Of a DNA stretch of 64,000 bases, positions 12,701 through 26,990 are shown one piece after another. Origin of the DNA: Bathynomus jamesi (taxonomy: Eukaryota > Arthropoda > Malacostraca > Isopoda > Cirolanidae); the NCBI GenBank assembly GCA_023014485.1, contig JAJOZX010005612.1, positions 226,501-290,500 on the forward strand. The letters run 5' to 3'. The position numbers and the translations under genes are program-made. Under the pieces are notes generated by a model. That model saw only the letters and a program-made list of their open reading frames with translations, was not told where the DNA came from and did no database searches. Every line of letters starts with the position of its first letter. Position 1 is the first letter of the stretch.

Positions 12701-15700
12701 AAGACAGCCATGCTTGAATTTAATAGGCTCCCGTATGAGATACATGCACACTAGTTTAACTTCATTGCTTACAGGGAATCCACTGATGGCAACTTGATGC
12801 ATGGAATCATTGAGGCATTTGAGTACTGCAAGCATAGTATCAACAGCCTCCTGCAATTCTTTTCTTCCTTTACTCTCTTCCACGCACTTGAAAAGGTCCT
12901 GCGCACGAACATGAAAGTAAACGTTATTAGAAGAACTCTAGAACCAATTTAAGAAAAATTAACTTCGGAGCTGCACAAAATAAAGATCTCACCTTCAACA
13001 GTAACTGATATTTAGTTATCCTCTGCACTGGTTTTAGGAGATAGGCCCCCAAAGGAAGTTTATGCCCCAACCTTCTTTGACACTCTTTGAAGAAGACATT
13101 GTTGTCGCCCACTTGTCTTCGAAGCTCTTCGCTCTGGGGTTTGTTTTGGCAGTAGAGAGAATAAAGGTGATGGAATGTGTCTTTCTGCAAAGGGCACTCA
13201 CTATCAGTTATAATGGCATAACGAATTACTTGAAATAAATATTTTCATTATTAACGCATCATAATTTACTGCTTAGACACATCACCGTCGATGCTATCAT
13301 TAAAAACCACAACTTCTAGAAGGGGTTAAGTCCGACCCTATTTAAACTTCGCTAAACGGTTTCCAGTTTCTACTTAATCATGGTTAAATACATCGAGTAA
13401 CGTAGTTGTTTTGTCGAAATTTTAATACAAATAACAATGATTACACAGCATGGGAATTGAACCGCCGTCGAACACGGAGTCTATATTAGTGCTTATGTCA
13501 TTAACGTATATTATTTATTAAATCATTTTCAATAGACTAGTACAATTCATGCACAGTACATTTAATATATTAAAGTCAACAAAAACTCTTGAAGTTTGGA
13601 AACGCTTTCCTAAAGTGGGTTTTGGAGTCTGCGAAAGTTTGGAGGGCTCCGAACTCTGAAAACGCTTACTATAAAGGCCGAAGGCCGACCTAACACATAC
13701 AGTAAGTACAGTATTGTCTTAAAGCTTCCAAAATATGCAATACAGTTAAGGATGAAAAAAACTATATAACAAATTTGCTTAAATTGCAGAAAAGTAAAAA
13801 CTGCAAACTCGCTTCAATTTTTAAAAGCTTTCCAATTAAAGGTAATTTAAAATGTGATGACGTAGTTCACTTTGATCCACAGAAACAAGATAACTTCATT
13901 AAAATAAAACTCACCCTTTGTACGAAGCAAAGTCCAATGAGTTCGGGTGTGTTAATGCAATTTTCCAAATCTCGTAAAAAGATATCGTTATGGAAACGAA
14001 AGATCTCCTCCATGTTCCCGAACAAGATGTCCGTTTTTCCGTACAAATTAATCGGAATATGCGCCTGCATTTCAGGGTTCAGCATTTCATCCTTATAACC
14101 CTACACAGTTAAACAGAATTACTTAAAAGGTAGCTTAAACTTACAAATTTATAACATATATATATGGTGTATTATCTACACGATACTGCCACCTACCAGA
14201 TACTTTTTGTCTTATTGCGAACGTCTTACCACCACTAAAGACTTCTCCGCAAAGTTTACAATCTTATTTTTTTTCTTCAAAACATTTTTAGAAATTTATT
14301 TCGTGACGCAAAGCGTTTATGAAGATCGTTAACCTTTATCGAAACCTTTTGAAATTCTGAATAACTATCGAGAAAAAAAATTTTAAGCGTGTAAATTCAC
14401 ACCAAAGTTGAACTGGACGAGTCGAGGAAGAACCGAATCTACGAGGAGAGACTTATTTAAGTTTAAATAAAAAATTTAAACTCTTATTCGAAGTTTCTTC
14501 ATTAAATTCAGAATCTTCCAGTCCATAAAATAGTGAAGAAAGTAAACAAACATAAATTGCTAAGATTTAAACAAAAAATCCAAAATTTTCTGTTCTGCCA
14601 TCGAAATTCCCTTTAGGATTTACCTTTAGGATAGAACAAAGTTCGGAGACGTAAACCCTTTCAGTCTCAAGTAGTTCTTTGAGCACGTGACCTCTCTTTG
14701 CCTTCGCTAGTTCAGGGTCGGAAGAACACTCGGGAGAGTCGCTGTCATCTTCTACCTGCAGCGTAAGAACAGTCTTAAAAGGAAATACTTCCAAAGATAC
14801 CAATAAAAGGGAAATAAGAATCGGGACGTTAACCGTTAAAAAGAAACTCTCATGCATTAAAAAAAAAATGTTGAAAGTAAATCGACTCGTTGATGTTCAG
14901 AACTGTGGGAATAATTATATCGTAAAAGGAATACCCAAAACATATTTGAATACTTCAACACAATCAAAGGTTGATCTAAGAAAACAATTTGAATTGAAGG
15001 ATTAGATGCCTGGAAGTAGGTCACCTAAAACGAAATATTTAAAATGATACTGACTACTCTTCATTATTAAATGATCACGCGAAGAAATTATTAAAGAACT
15101 ATTCAATCATAGTTTCAAAACACGCTATATAAATACGATATTAATTTATTCTCGGATAAATGTAGTAACTCCTGACCACTATAATTTCCAACTGTCATTT
15201 CAGCTTTTGTATTTAATGCTGGAATTAGTCCTAAGTGCTTTAAAGTTTAAGGATTTAAATTTCTTACTTGGATGACATTTACAATTCACTAATAAAAAAA
15301 AGAGTAAGTTCAAATACACAGGCACGATGTGTATAAATTGCCCTTATTTACTTCAACTTATTCGGATTTGAGACCTTCCCCATCAGAACTGACAAGATCA
15401 AAATAATGTAGCGACCCTTTACAGACAAATTTCGCATCTTACATGAATTGCAATAAGGTTGAAAAAATCTATCACAAAGTAATTTCCTCAATCTGAAGAG
15501 TTTAATAAACGTGCATGGAAGAGAAAATACTTAAGAAATGAGCACTGTGCCATAATGAACATCTATCGGGAACCAACCTTCGACATAAGAGATCCTTTCC
15601 TTAATGATTTCGGTGACTTGGTTAAGTCACCACACGAATGGTGAAGGGGTGAAGATGGGTGTGATGAGGGTACGTTGTGCCCTACGGAAGACGAGGGACT

Positions 15701-18700
15701 GGGTAGGACGTAATGTAAGGGCACGGCGGGCTCAGGGGTCACTGCGTGGGGATGGGGCGAGGAAGTCGAGAAGTAATCTTCTTCAAAGAACTCTTTCTCT
15801 TCTCGCACATCATGGTTACATCTTCAAGGCGTTTCAAGACCTGCGAAATCTTGGTATTACTATCTACTGCGTAAATTGAAAATTAACGATTCACTTTTCT
15901 GGTTGGAATTTTTAATTCAACTGCAGGATGCAGGTAACTATTAACAGGTTTTCTTCGAGACTGAGTGCAATGAAGCCTGTGAAAATACCGATGAGGTATT
16001 TAAAAGTATTTAATGAGACATTCTACATTCGCCTGAAGTTACCCAGCTAAAGGAACTCCGGTAACTGATAGCATTCACAAAGACTTACGAGAGTTAACGT
16101 TTTACTTAGTTACCAACATTCTAAGCCAAAAACAAAATGGTGCTTTAGACTGAGCTTCGTCAACCTCGTTTTTAATGCACTCTTTCTCTACTTATGTAGT
16201 CTTCAATCCAACGTCATTTTCTCGACGTAACAAATCAATCGAAAAGTTGTTTTAGGTTAAAGTATTTTATTTGATTGTCGACGAAATAGGTATAGGTCCA
16301 TTCCTTCCCCATGCATAAATCTTTTGAAATGTGTAAAAGTTTTTTTACGGACGTTTCACCAACCTGATGAACTAAAGCTTTCGTCTCTGGAGAAGTGACG
16401 TCCTCAAACATAGTCTTCATCTCCCGCACAGCTCCTACATTATTTAAATCGGAAGACTCGAGAAACTCTTCGAGCTCCTTCAGGGATTCTTCGGCCACTT
16501 CGGGAGCTTGATATCTCTCAATTTGCTGCGACGCCAGAAGTTCAACTCCTTTCGTGCACCATTTATTCGTCTGCAATTAAAGTACGATCGTAAGAGCAAA
16601 GAAACATAATCGAAACACCAACCAGAATGCAGCAAATATGAAGTCAAATATGACCAATAGAAATTATACGAGAATCATTTACTACGTTAAAATTTTCGTC
16701 ATTTTAGGACTTAATGAGCAGCTGATTGACATTAACTGGGCCCATTTTTGTTCGGTCAAACCTTAGTACAAAAGTAGGATGGATTAGTTAATTTTCACAC
16801 TTAGCCTAAGCTTTAGTTTCTCACCATTTCCTCCAAACTCGACAAAACTATGGACGGCTTACTTAAGTTCGCGAAACGGATGTCATACTCAAAAACTTAG
16901 CTGGTACTTAAGTTGTTAAATCTGCTTTCAAAGCTTCTTCAAAAAGGTACTTTAAAAATCCTGATTCTAGAGTACAATGAAAAGCAAAACTACAGAGCAT
17001 TTGCAAACCATAAAATTCACCTTTTCTATCCTCTCTTGTAAATTCCTGCACTTGTGAAGTGTATGAAGCCTTTGCGTAATCAAATCGTGGAATTTTTCCC
17101 TCATACGAATCAGTTCTACGCATTTGGGCTGAATGGAATCCATCGCGTAGTGTTCATTCTCCATCAGCTGAGAGCCGATCAACCGCAGATTCTCAGCTCT
17201 CTCTAATTGATCCTAATTTAAAAGAACGGGTTTTTTTTTTTTTTTTTTTTTTCAAGTCGTCCATTGTAATTTAAAATTTTTATTTCCACGTCAAATTAAA
17301 CAGTCTTATAAAGAAGTCCTTATCTTTAATGATATTCCAAATTATTATTATTCCTCTTTTAAGAACTACTAAAAATCATTACTACAAAAGTCGGTTATCT
17401 ATATTTGGGCTACGTCGTGGCCATTGTCGGTAACACCGCTTTCCGTCAACCAGCGAAGTTAAGCGACAATGGGTCTGGAGACCGTCCTCCGCATCCAGAT
17501 TATGGTAGCGACCGTGGTTCGGATTCCACATGAAGGTGTAGGTCTCCTCCTTCATATGCCCTTAGATGTTACGAAGGAGGTTAAACAACCATCATTACAT
17601 TACTTATATTAAGAACGATGTATCATTTGACACCGCCATTTTATCAGTTATTGACGGGTCAAAGTTTCTATTTAACTATACCTTTACCGTTTCTTGGATG
17701 CGAGAATCGAATGCTTTCGTTTACGTGAATTCCATTATTTATACCGTTGACTGGGTGCGAGCAAGTTGTTGCGTTATTATATAACATGATCTTCGTATGT
17801 TACATCGATTGAAGATATCTCCCACCAAATATGAAAACTTTTAAACTGCGTACGTACGGCACTTTTCTGATGAAATTCTTGCGCTTCTATAATGAGTTCG
17901 TCCACTCTCACCACGGAATCGCCCAATTCAGTCATCGAAGAAAGCTCTTTAATGGAATCTTCTAAAATGGGCTGCGAAGTAATTGTAAACAGAAAATTTT
18001 ATCTGGCTAACTAATTTCATGTTGTTAATTAAAAGATGGCATTTCCTGGGCAAAAAATATCCAAGTATGTCCACTGGGCGAAGAAAGTATAAAACGAATA
18101 AAATGAATGTCCGCTCAGGATTTCGAGTTGCTAAAAGTTTTGTAAACAAAAACAAGCTCTCGTGTATCGAAATTACTTACTTTATTTGTACGTGTAGATA
18201 CCACAACCACCGTAAAATGAAGTAGTACAGTAATATTAACGCTTGTAAGGACTTTATTTCTTAAAAGGTTTAGCTCGCATATATTAGATTTTCCTTACCT
18301 GTAACTCTTTAAAATCGGTTTCGAAGCGTCGTAACTGAAGGCATTGCGTCAATCTGTTTTCGTGGCGTAACCAAAAATCGTCAAACGTCTTTTCCGTTTC
18401 TTCCAACTGGACAAGAAGACGTTCGACGGCCGTAACATTAATGAGTTTATCGGGGCACATCTGCAACACCTTGGGTTCCCCAGGACGTCTGATGCAATTC
18501 AGCAGTAGTTCGCCGTGTCTCGAGGCCGAAAGCAAGTCCTCTTTCAACTCAGTGTATTCGGAGGTCTGAAATTGCATTTAGGACCAAATAACTCCGACTG
18601 TATTTTAAAAAGTTAAAATTCTTATTAAACGTAAAAATGAACGTATAAAATTGTTTTTAGCCATCTACGTTTATTACGTTTTAAAAATATTAAATGTTCA

Positions 18701-21700
18701 GTGAAAAAGTAAAATTCTTATCCCCAATAAATAAAAGAATTTTATACATTATAAAAAATACGATAATGACAATGTACAAAGTATAGGTACACATCGTAGT
18801 CCTATATGCTGGACGTGTTTTTCAGCAATTTTTTCACCCCAACTGTACATCAATGTAAAATATAAGCTGCTGCAAATTTCAAAGCCCCTAATTTATAATT
18901 GCTTGAAACCTTATGCCACGCCCTCGTTTTCTTATGATTGGGCATCGAATACGCTGTTCCTCCTAGAGACGCCCTTTTCCACAAAAAAAAGTAAGCAGCA
19001 TTCCCATTCTTTATCCCCCTACCCTTGCGATACATGAAGGGTTGGAATAATATATTGCGAATGTTTCGTGTATTACCAGCATAATTCTACAAACATGCCT
19101 TAACCTTCACAATAGATAAGTAAATTTTAAATAAATTGTATAATATAATATAATATATATAAACTTCTAAACATAATTCCTAGGTCAGTCACTTTTCCTT
19201 AACCCCCAAATTCCTAACATCATGACTTCATTCTTCAGTTCAAGAAATAAAAATTCTCCCGAGAAATCTTTGTACTTGATATCTATTTATATATAGAAGA
19301 GTTGTGCAAAATATTCTTCATGGAAGAGTACTGATCCTATTATATACACGAGGCGTTCGAGTACGAAGCTGGGTGGAGGGCGAACTCGCCAAACCAAGGT
19401 TTTGAGATAGACACGTTTAAATTTTGTGACTACTGTGTAGGAGGGGCAAACTCGCCAAATCGAAGTTTTGAGAAAATCTCATTTATTTTTTATTGATTTT
19501 TAGAGAAAACAGAAATACATAAACTTTCTTTTGTACGTCAAAGAGAGTATTTTACATTTATATAAGACTTGTACGTTATTGCGTAATACATTGGCTGAAT
19601 ATGAGGGCATAAATTCGCCTCTTGTACTCGGAATGCTATCTTATGTAGCGCAAATACACGCATTGAAAATAACTACATTTTGAGCGTACGAGGGGCGGTA
19701 CTTGGTTCTACCAAGGTCTCTGTGGATGGGGGAGGGTTGAACTATTCATTCGTGGAACAATCGCAAAATCGCCAATATGGCGAGTTCGCCCCTCGTGACC
19801 CCTCATATACTGTACAATATATACATAAAACCCCAAGTAGCATCAATAGGAAGCCACTTTGTGTTTGTTATTCATTTGATGAACATAAAATATAGCTATA
19901 CCAAGCTAGTTTTTGTTAAGTTGTCTATTAGTATTTACATATTCTCTCGTGCCCAAGTTTAAGTACATCAGAATCAGTTGTACAGTGGTCAAGCAGCGGT
20001 TCCAGAGTGAACCTTTTTCGATAGTTTACGTTGGTCAGAGTATAAACCGGGAATATTGAATACTGTTCAATCATCACACTATCATAGGTAAAGGCAAAGA
20101 GCTCTCTCAGAATCTTCACGATAGAATTAGTTTTGCATAGTGATGGAAAACCTGTTTGGAAAATTGGCGAACGACTTCTTGTACCTTTAACCTCCGTTTC
20201 AGATGTCATTCGTAAGTGGAAGCGCCTTGGAATCACTAAACTGCCCCCTCGTAGTGAGCGACCACGAAAGACTCTCAACCGTGCTGTTCGTAAAAATCAA
20301 GGGTACAGCTAATCCTCGGTTGAATTCTATGGACCTAAAGCACTCTCTGAACCAAATTGGAATCGATGTTCATCCCTCCACTATACGCAAGACAGTGAAC
20401 AAGAATGAGCTCTTTGGACGAGTGGCAAGGAGAAAAACACTGCTCAAGAAAGCTCACAAGGATGCTCATTTAAAGTATGCCAATGACCACCGAAATCATG
20501 GAATAGAATACTGGATAATGGTATCATGGACTGATGTGACCAAAAGTCTGGGGGGGAGGGGCGAGGGGAGAGTTCGGTAAAGCACTTTGGAGGAAACGTA
20601 TCCACAGTCAAGCGTGGTAGTGGCAGTATTCTTTTTTGGGGCCGTTTCAGTGCTTCTGGGCCTGGTAAATTGATAGAAATTAACGGACACAAGGATTCCA
20701 CCATATATCAAGTAGGCCCTAATCTTGCAAGAAAATGTCATGCCTTTAGTTCGTCAGCTCTCTTTGGGTAAAAATTTTATTATGTAGCAGAACAATGATC
20801 CGAAACTAGAGTATTTTTTAAGCTAATTTCACTGAGCGACCAAGGAGTAGGGGGGCAAGGGGGTCCGGACCAACAGTAAATATCTTTATATTACTAGCCA
20901 ATATAAAATCACATTTATGTATTTTAATTATACTCACATTGAAGGGGGTACCAATATTATAAATTTTATAGGGGGGCGCAACTTTGGGTGTAAGGGCACA
21001 AAATTAGGCCTTTTGGTAACAAAAGTTGAAAAATCCTTGTCGCTTAGTACCTTAAAATGTCATTCACTATGCGACCAATTTCCTTGACTGGACGACATTT
21101 ATGTCGCCCAGTCACTAGGTTAAAAAATGCACTGTCCGAAACACACACGCAAATCTACCAAGGCAAGACTGAAGAAGAAATGGAAGCTTTTCGAGTGGTG
21201 AAGCCAGTCACCAGATCTCAATTTTATCGAGTGTTTGTGGTTTGATCAAGAGATCTGTCCATGCACAGAGTCCAACTACTCTCAATCAGCTCCGCAAATT
21301 TTGTCAAGAACAACGGGTCAAAATCTCTCAGAGGACTGAGAAGTGCAAGAAGCTAGTAGAGAAATATCCCAATCGTTTGATCAAAGCTATTCAAACTAAA
21401 AGCAGTCAAACAGCACATTAATCATCTGTACTCAATGGTGTACATAAGGGTGGGGGGCGCAGGCACCCCCCATTGTAAAAATTACTACTATATATTAAAG
21501 ATATTTGAAAAAGAAAGTTTCAAAAATCGATAACTTTTTTGTTTTGCTTGTCTCCTTAAAACTTTGCTGCGTCCGAATGCCTTTTATGTTTAGAATTCTA
21601 CAATCAAATGTCATAAATGTTATTGATACATATCATCATGTATATGATCCAAGTATAATAAGTGAAATATGTGCAGCAATACAGGAAATATATTCCAAGG

Positions 21701-23964
21701 TGTTGGTGTATTGTACGTATGTAAATGTAGCCCATAATAATTATGATTCTACTATTTTGGCTGCCTTACTGCATTAGGAACGTTTATATGTCTTTATACG
21801 TACGATTAATTTGTGCAAATTTAATTCTTTGCCCATAAATTGGAAATAAAATACAACTGAAGCTTTCCAAGATGCAATTCATTTTGATTCCAAATCAATC
21901 ATCAATTTTGAGCTGACGCGCGCGCGCACACTATATATATATATATATATATGTTGTGTGTGTGTGTGTGTGTGCCCCCTTTAAGAAATGCTGTGTACGC
22001 CCCCGTCTGTACTTAAACATTTGCTCACATTAATTTCAAATTTTTTCTGTTGTGTGTTGCATTTTGGCTTAGTTTATTCATTTTATAGGCATGTCTAATA
22101 ATTCCTAAAACTACAGGAGGGTGGTCGAAGAGTGATATGCTTCAAGTTTCTCACTCACTCACACAAAATATACATGTTCCAAGAAAATAAGCAACTTACG
22201 TAACCTAATATACAAAATAACAGGTCCCTCCTGAAATTTTTGTCGAAAACTGGAATATAACCACTAAACTCGTTTGGACGACTGTGTCGAATTTGTACCT
22301 TTATCAATTACACGCATTCATAAACTAAAGCCGACAAAAAATTCCGGTGGTAAGAGGTTAAGATTATTTGTGCATTTTGCCATACGTTGCTTGCAACATT
22401 CCTGTTGTGTAGTTAACGGTAAGTCGTTTACCTTTTCCATTCTCTACTAACTTAATACAGATATTGGGTCGCCAATATGTCGCACTTTCTCCCCCACTTA
22501 CTTAACCTCTCTCTCCTTCTCTTCATCGTTTCCTGAATATTTTCAGTAAAAGAAAAATAATAGAAAACATTATATTTGTTTTATTTTAAAATATGTGGCA
22601 TAAGTGGTTGGTAGATAAATGGGTACCCTGGGTGGCCTAGTGGTTAAGACGCTGGGCTGCTTGTGGGGCGTAGTTCGGATTCCACGTTAAACTGTAGGTC
22701 TGAGGTGGGGTGAAATGCTTGACCTTCGTCAGAATGAACAATTCGGGCGGAAGCTAACCAAAGGAAAGAAAGGTATGCACAAAAAATTTTCATTTGGAAT
22801 ACGAGAGGGAAAATATTGTATGTATACTGTTTTATTGCATTTACAATTACAACTTACGCGCACGTGCTTTAATTGGAAGGGAGAAGAGAATTGCATACTG
22901 TACTTCAATGCTTTCAATCTGCTAAATTTATTATTAGAAACTAAATGGTGAACGACAGTTTTTGTAATTGTACACAATAATTCCGATAACTCTACATGCA
23001 TACGGTATTTTCTCCATTATATCTCCACTTGAAAAACGGCGTTCACACGTGCCACTTACTATAACAGAAAAAAGACCATCGTGCTGTTAGGGGACATTTA
23101 CACAACTCGTACATTTCCTCGCACAAGGACTGGTTCAAGAATCATCCCTTTGACCGTTTACAGGAAGTGTGTGTGTGTGTGGGTGTGTGTGTGTATGTGT
23201 GCACAAACATGTGGAGCAAGCAAAACAGATGGTGAATACTACACAAGACGAATTGTCATTTTATGCTATACAGTACATGCTATGTGGTATACCACGAAGA
23301 GTAGGCTACTGATCAAACACGTGCCAAACTCAATGCAAATACATACTAGAATATTTCACACTTAAAACTTTTGTTAAATTGTTTGATCTCTGTACTGGTC
23401 CCGACAAGAGGAAGGTGAGGGAATTAAATTTCGCGAGGTAATATATGATTACGTCGAGCATGTATATTAACCTCAATTGTTCTTTCTATGCTCCTGTTTG
23501 TAATATTAAACATTTTAAATAATTTGAGGGGTCCCGCGTCTTAAAGTACCTAAGCGCCAAAATTAAAATTCGTCAGAAATCGCCTCCAAAATTCAGCAAT
23601 ATTCTGGCAATAGTATCTCTGTTATTAATTGAGCTAGAACGTTCATTTTTGGCTAAATTAGAGTTCTAAATATGCTAATGAAGATGTTGATGAGTTTTTG
23701 GAATAGATTTTCATATTTTTATATATATATATATATATTTTTTTTCTTATTATGCCAAACTTTGGGTGAACTTTTGGCTGCGATAGAGGTGAAAAAAGTA
23801 GTTCGCTTCATAAGGTTTTCAACCATACTTCTAGTGTCGTAAGGTCATTATAACCCAAACAACGCGATAGAGGAAGGGTGAAAATAGTGATATCCATCAA
23901 AAACACGTTTTCCCCTGTGGTAGTGCTTAGGTACCTTAAGACGCGCGACCCCTCATTTCTTTTG

Positions 23965-24003
<39 letters not shown>

Positions 24004-26041
24004 TGTGTTGGGAGTAACGTTACTTTTTTAGTAGTTGTAGCGGTAACGCCGTTACTATCGAGATGTAACGAAAATGGTAACGTCACTACTTTTTAGAGCG
24101 ATTTCAATCGTTACTTTCAAACTGATCATTTGACTAGTATTATTTATTAGCTGTTATGCCAATTTTGAAAAATTGGCAGTTTTTTTTTTGGACAGGCCAT
24201 TTTTTATTCGAGTTTTTTATTTTTTGTCATATAGAGTATAATTTGGTATTATTAAGGCTTTTTTACTCTTTAGTCTTTTCTTAAAAGTAACGGTAGCGGT
24301 AGAGGTAACGGTAACACGTTACTTTTTAATAAAGTAACTGAAGCAGTAACGTTACTTTTTTATCAATGTGACGGTAGCGGCAACGTCGTTACTTATAGAA
24401 AGTAACGCGCCCAACTGTGTGTGTGATATATATATATATATATTATTCCAGAAACTTTATCCTGACAAACTGACCCAGTGTTAGGAAGGTAGTGAAGCGA
24501 TTAGATGATACCGGTAGGTAGTGTTTTGGTCAGACCTCGTAATGAGCGTCTTCGTTCCTCTACTGACGAAGATAGTTCCACAGCTGTTTTTGCTAAATAT
24601 CATAGTTACGAAAAATTGCCCAGACAAGAGCACGAACTATTCAACATACAACAAAAATATATCATTAATAAGGATAGTTTACACAACGTTCAATGTACTG
24701 TAGCTTACGTGACCGAATTAACATAACATACCCAAATGACACGCAATTTGAACATTTATCTTCATAAATCAAAAATAATCTCGTACTGTAACGGACTTTT
24801 GTTACACCCTGTACAAATAGGAATGGGTAAGGGAAGGAATTTTTTTTTTAAGGTGTCTCTCGGAGGAACAACATTCAATACCCATTCATAAAAAACCAAG
24901 GCGTTGCACAAAGTTATTCTTAAACCAACTACACGAAATTAATTTGGGATCTCGGAATTTTCAGTATATTTTCCACGCATTTTTCTTTGGAGAACTTTTT
25001 TCGCACGTGTACGTATCATATTCTTTATTACAGATCTCTCAGTACAAAAAATATACTCTTACGAATTCAGTGCTAAAAATCACTAACATTTCAAGTTTCA
25101 CGAGGGAAAAAAGTCTCTTCCCACACAAACTAACCAGCGAACAATACCTGGCTTTTAAGAAGTTCTTCGCATGAGGAGACATCGTTCGGGAATTCAGTTT
25201 CTTGAAGTGACTGCGTAAACATCCGAAGGGCTCCGCTGATCTCCTGAGTGTTCGCACTGAATTTCTCCACCGCCTGTAATTTATGAAGAGATCGTTATAT
25301 ATCTGCGGGGTTATAGTTGGTTTACAGAGAATTTTACAGGGAAATCTTTCAAACTACTGCTAACTTCATTAACTGTGTATACACAATTCCAAGGCAGTGT
25401 GTTACCAAATTAATTTTAACGTTAGAGGAATTTAATTTTTTTAAAATAATCTATATACTTACGGCGTCATCTTACTTAAAAATTATCTTCTAGGGAATAT
25501 GTAGGCAAATTTATTAAAGTGTTTCAAAACAAACAGTTTTTGGAAAATGGTATAAAATGCGGAAGGCGATATTAAATAAAAAAAATTGTGGTATTAAATT
25601 TATTAAACTGTACAGGAATATGAAAAAATCTGGTTGGGGCGTTGGGTTGGACATAAAAGGCAGTAGGTTAATCATGTAATGTTGATAAACAACCGAAAAA
25701 AAAAAACCCAAATTAACAAGCCCTATTTATATATAAACTAAAAAGCAAACTGATAGCAAATGTATGGGTGGTACCCACACTGAAAGGATTCAATCTTAAA
25801 GGGAAAAAATGAGGCACAGGAAACTAAATACGAAGAAGCTGTAATTGGAAAGGTGCCATTAACCAGAGAAGGGGAGTGTTAGCACAGCGCTCAAACTATA
25901 AAGTGTTGAACATTTGTGCTCACAGTACAAAGACGCCAGTTTTTCAACATGAAACAGGGTCAGATATAAATTGGCGACAACCTGTAAACGACAAAGGTCT
26001 CGAACCATGGGCGATATTGGGATGTGGTGAAGGGAGGGAGG

Positions 26042-26095
<54 letters not shown>

Positions 26096-26920
26096 GAAAG
26101 GGGGTTCCGGGATCGAGGGTGGAAATTTAAATTGCAATACCTGCTTCAGAGTCGCTACGGCGTGTTGGATCTGTCGAAAAAAGAGACGTTCCTGATTGAT
26201 GGACAGATGAGGACGCTAACGCCGCATTTTAGTGGCCGAGGGAAAGGCATTTAAGAATTAGCCCATTTTTCAGTGAAAGGAAGAAAGTGCGAAACGTGGG
26301 AAAAGTCTTTCGGAAGTAGTCAGAACAATAGAAAACCCCATAAAATAAAGTTCTGTCATGCGCATAAATAATGCATTCACAGTCTGTAACCATCCATCCA
26401 TATAAAGGATTAACGCAGTATTTAGTATTTGCGAGACAAAAACATATAAATTGTGAAGTTTGGTTCAAGCAAGCCATAAAGTGTTCATGAAAAATGGTTC
26501 AGCCCACGTTCGCTTTCAAAAAAAAATTAATAAAAAATAGGTAGTATGACCATTAATCAAGTCAACTGAACTTTATTTCTCTAATTAATTTCATAATTTC
26601 TGTAGATGCTAATTTATACAACATTCCCAAAACGCCATTTCGAAGGGTCCCGCATTTGACTTTCAGTAATAATAATAATAATAATTTATTAATGCAAAAC
26701 CTATAAAAATTTTACATTCATCTTTTAATGTTAAACATTTAAATAATTATTTTTAATAAAAGTAAAACAGTTGATAAACATCCACACGCACAAAACATTG
26801 AATTAAACAATATCAATGGGTATAACTGCTCACATTAAAGTCTTCTACAAACCGATGTGAACATATATATATAAATAAATCGTTGAAAGACATGCAAATT
26901 TAAATTTAAAAGGTACTACT

Positions 26921-26990
<70 letters not shown>

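Larger units (their letters stand above)
13185..16363 (-). other. Short MCF2L introns without recognisable content
   Basis: Introns 13185-13914, 14101-14623, 14756-15577 and 15841-16363 are AT-rich. I see no repeats, RNA genes or coding frames in them apart from the shadows of the adjoining exons. Confidence 0.55.
16571..18298 (-). other. MCF2L introns between spectrin exons
   Basis: Introns 16571-17020, 17213-17857 and 17972-18298. The middle one contains a T-tract (17231-17252) and the possible 5S-derived SINE at 17406-17580. The other two show nothing recognisable. Confidence 0.5.
18566..25147 (-). other. MCF2L intron with several elements
   Basis: A 6.6-kb intron. It contains the Tc1 remnant (20105-21420) with an hAT-type insertion (21433-22005), a tRNA-like SINE (22602-22764), a MITE (23526-23954) and a GTAACG-motif element (24003-24417). 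The stretches 18566-19324, 22020-22600, 22770-23520 and 24440-25147 show nothing further except (GT)n near 23168-23200, TA tracts and a Tc1-like end ('TTACACCCTGTA') near 24803. Confidence 0.6.

Noticed and set aside
20444..20741. Minus-strand frames over the Tc1 region
   Set aside because: They overlap the plus-strand Tc1 transposase blocks, which carry the real family motifs.
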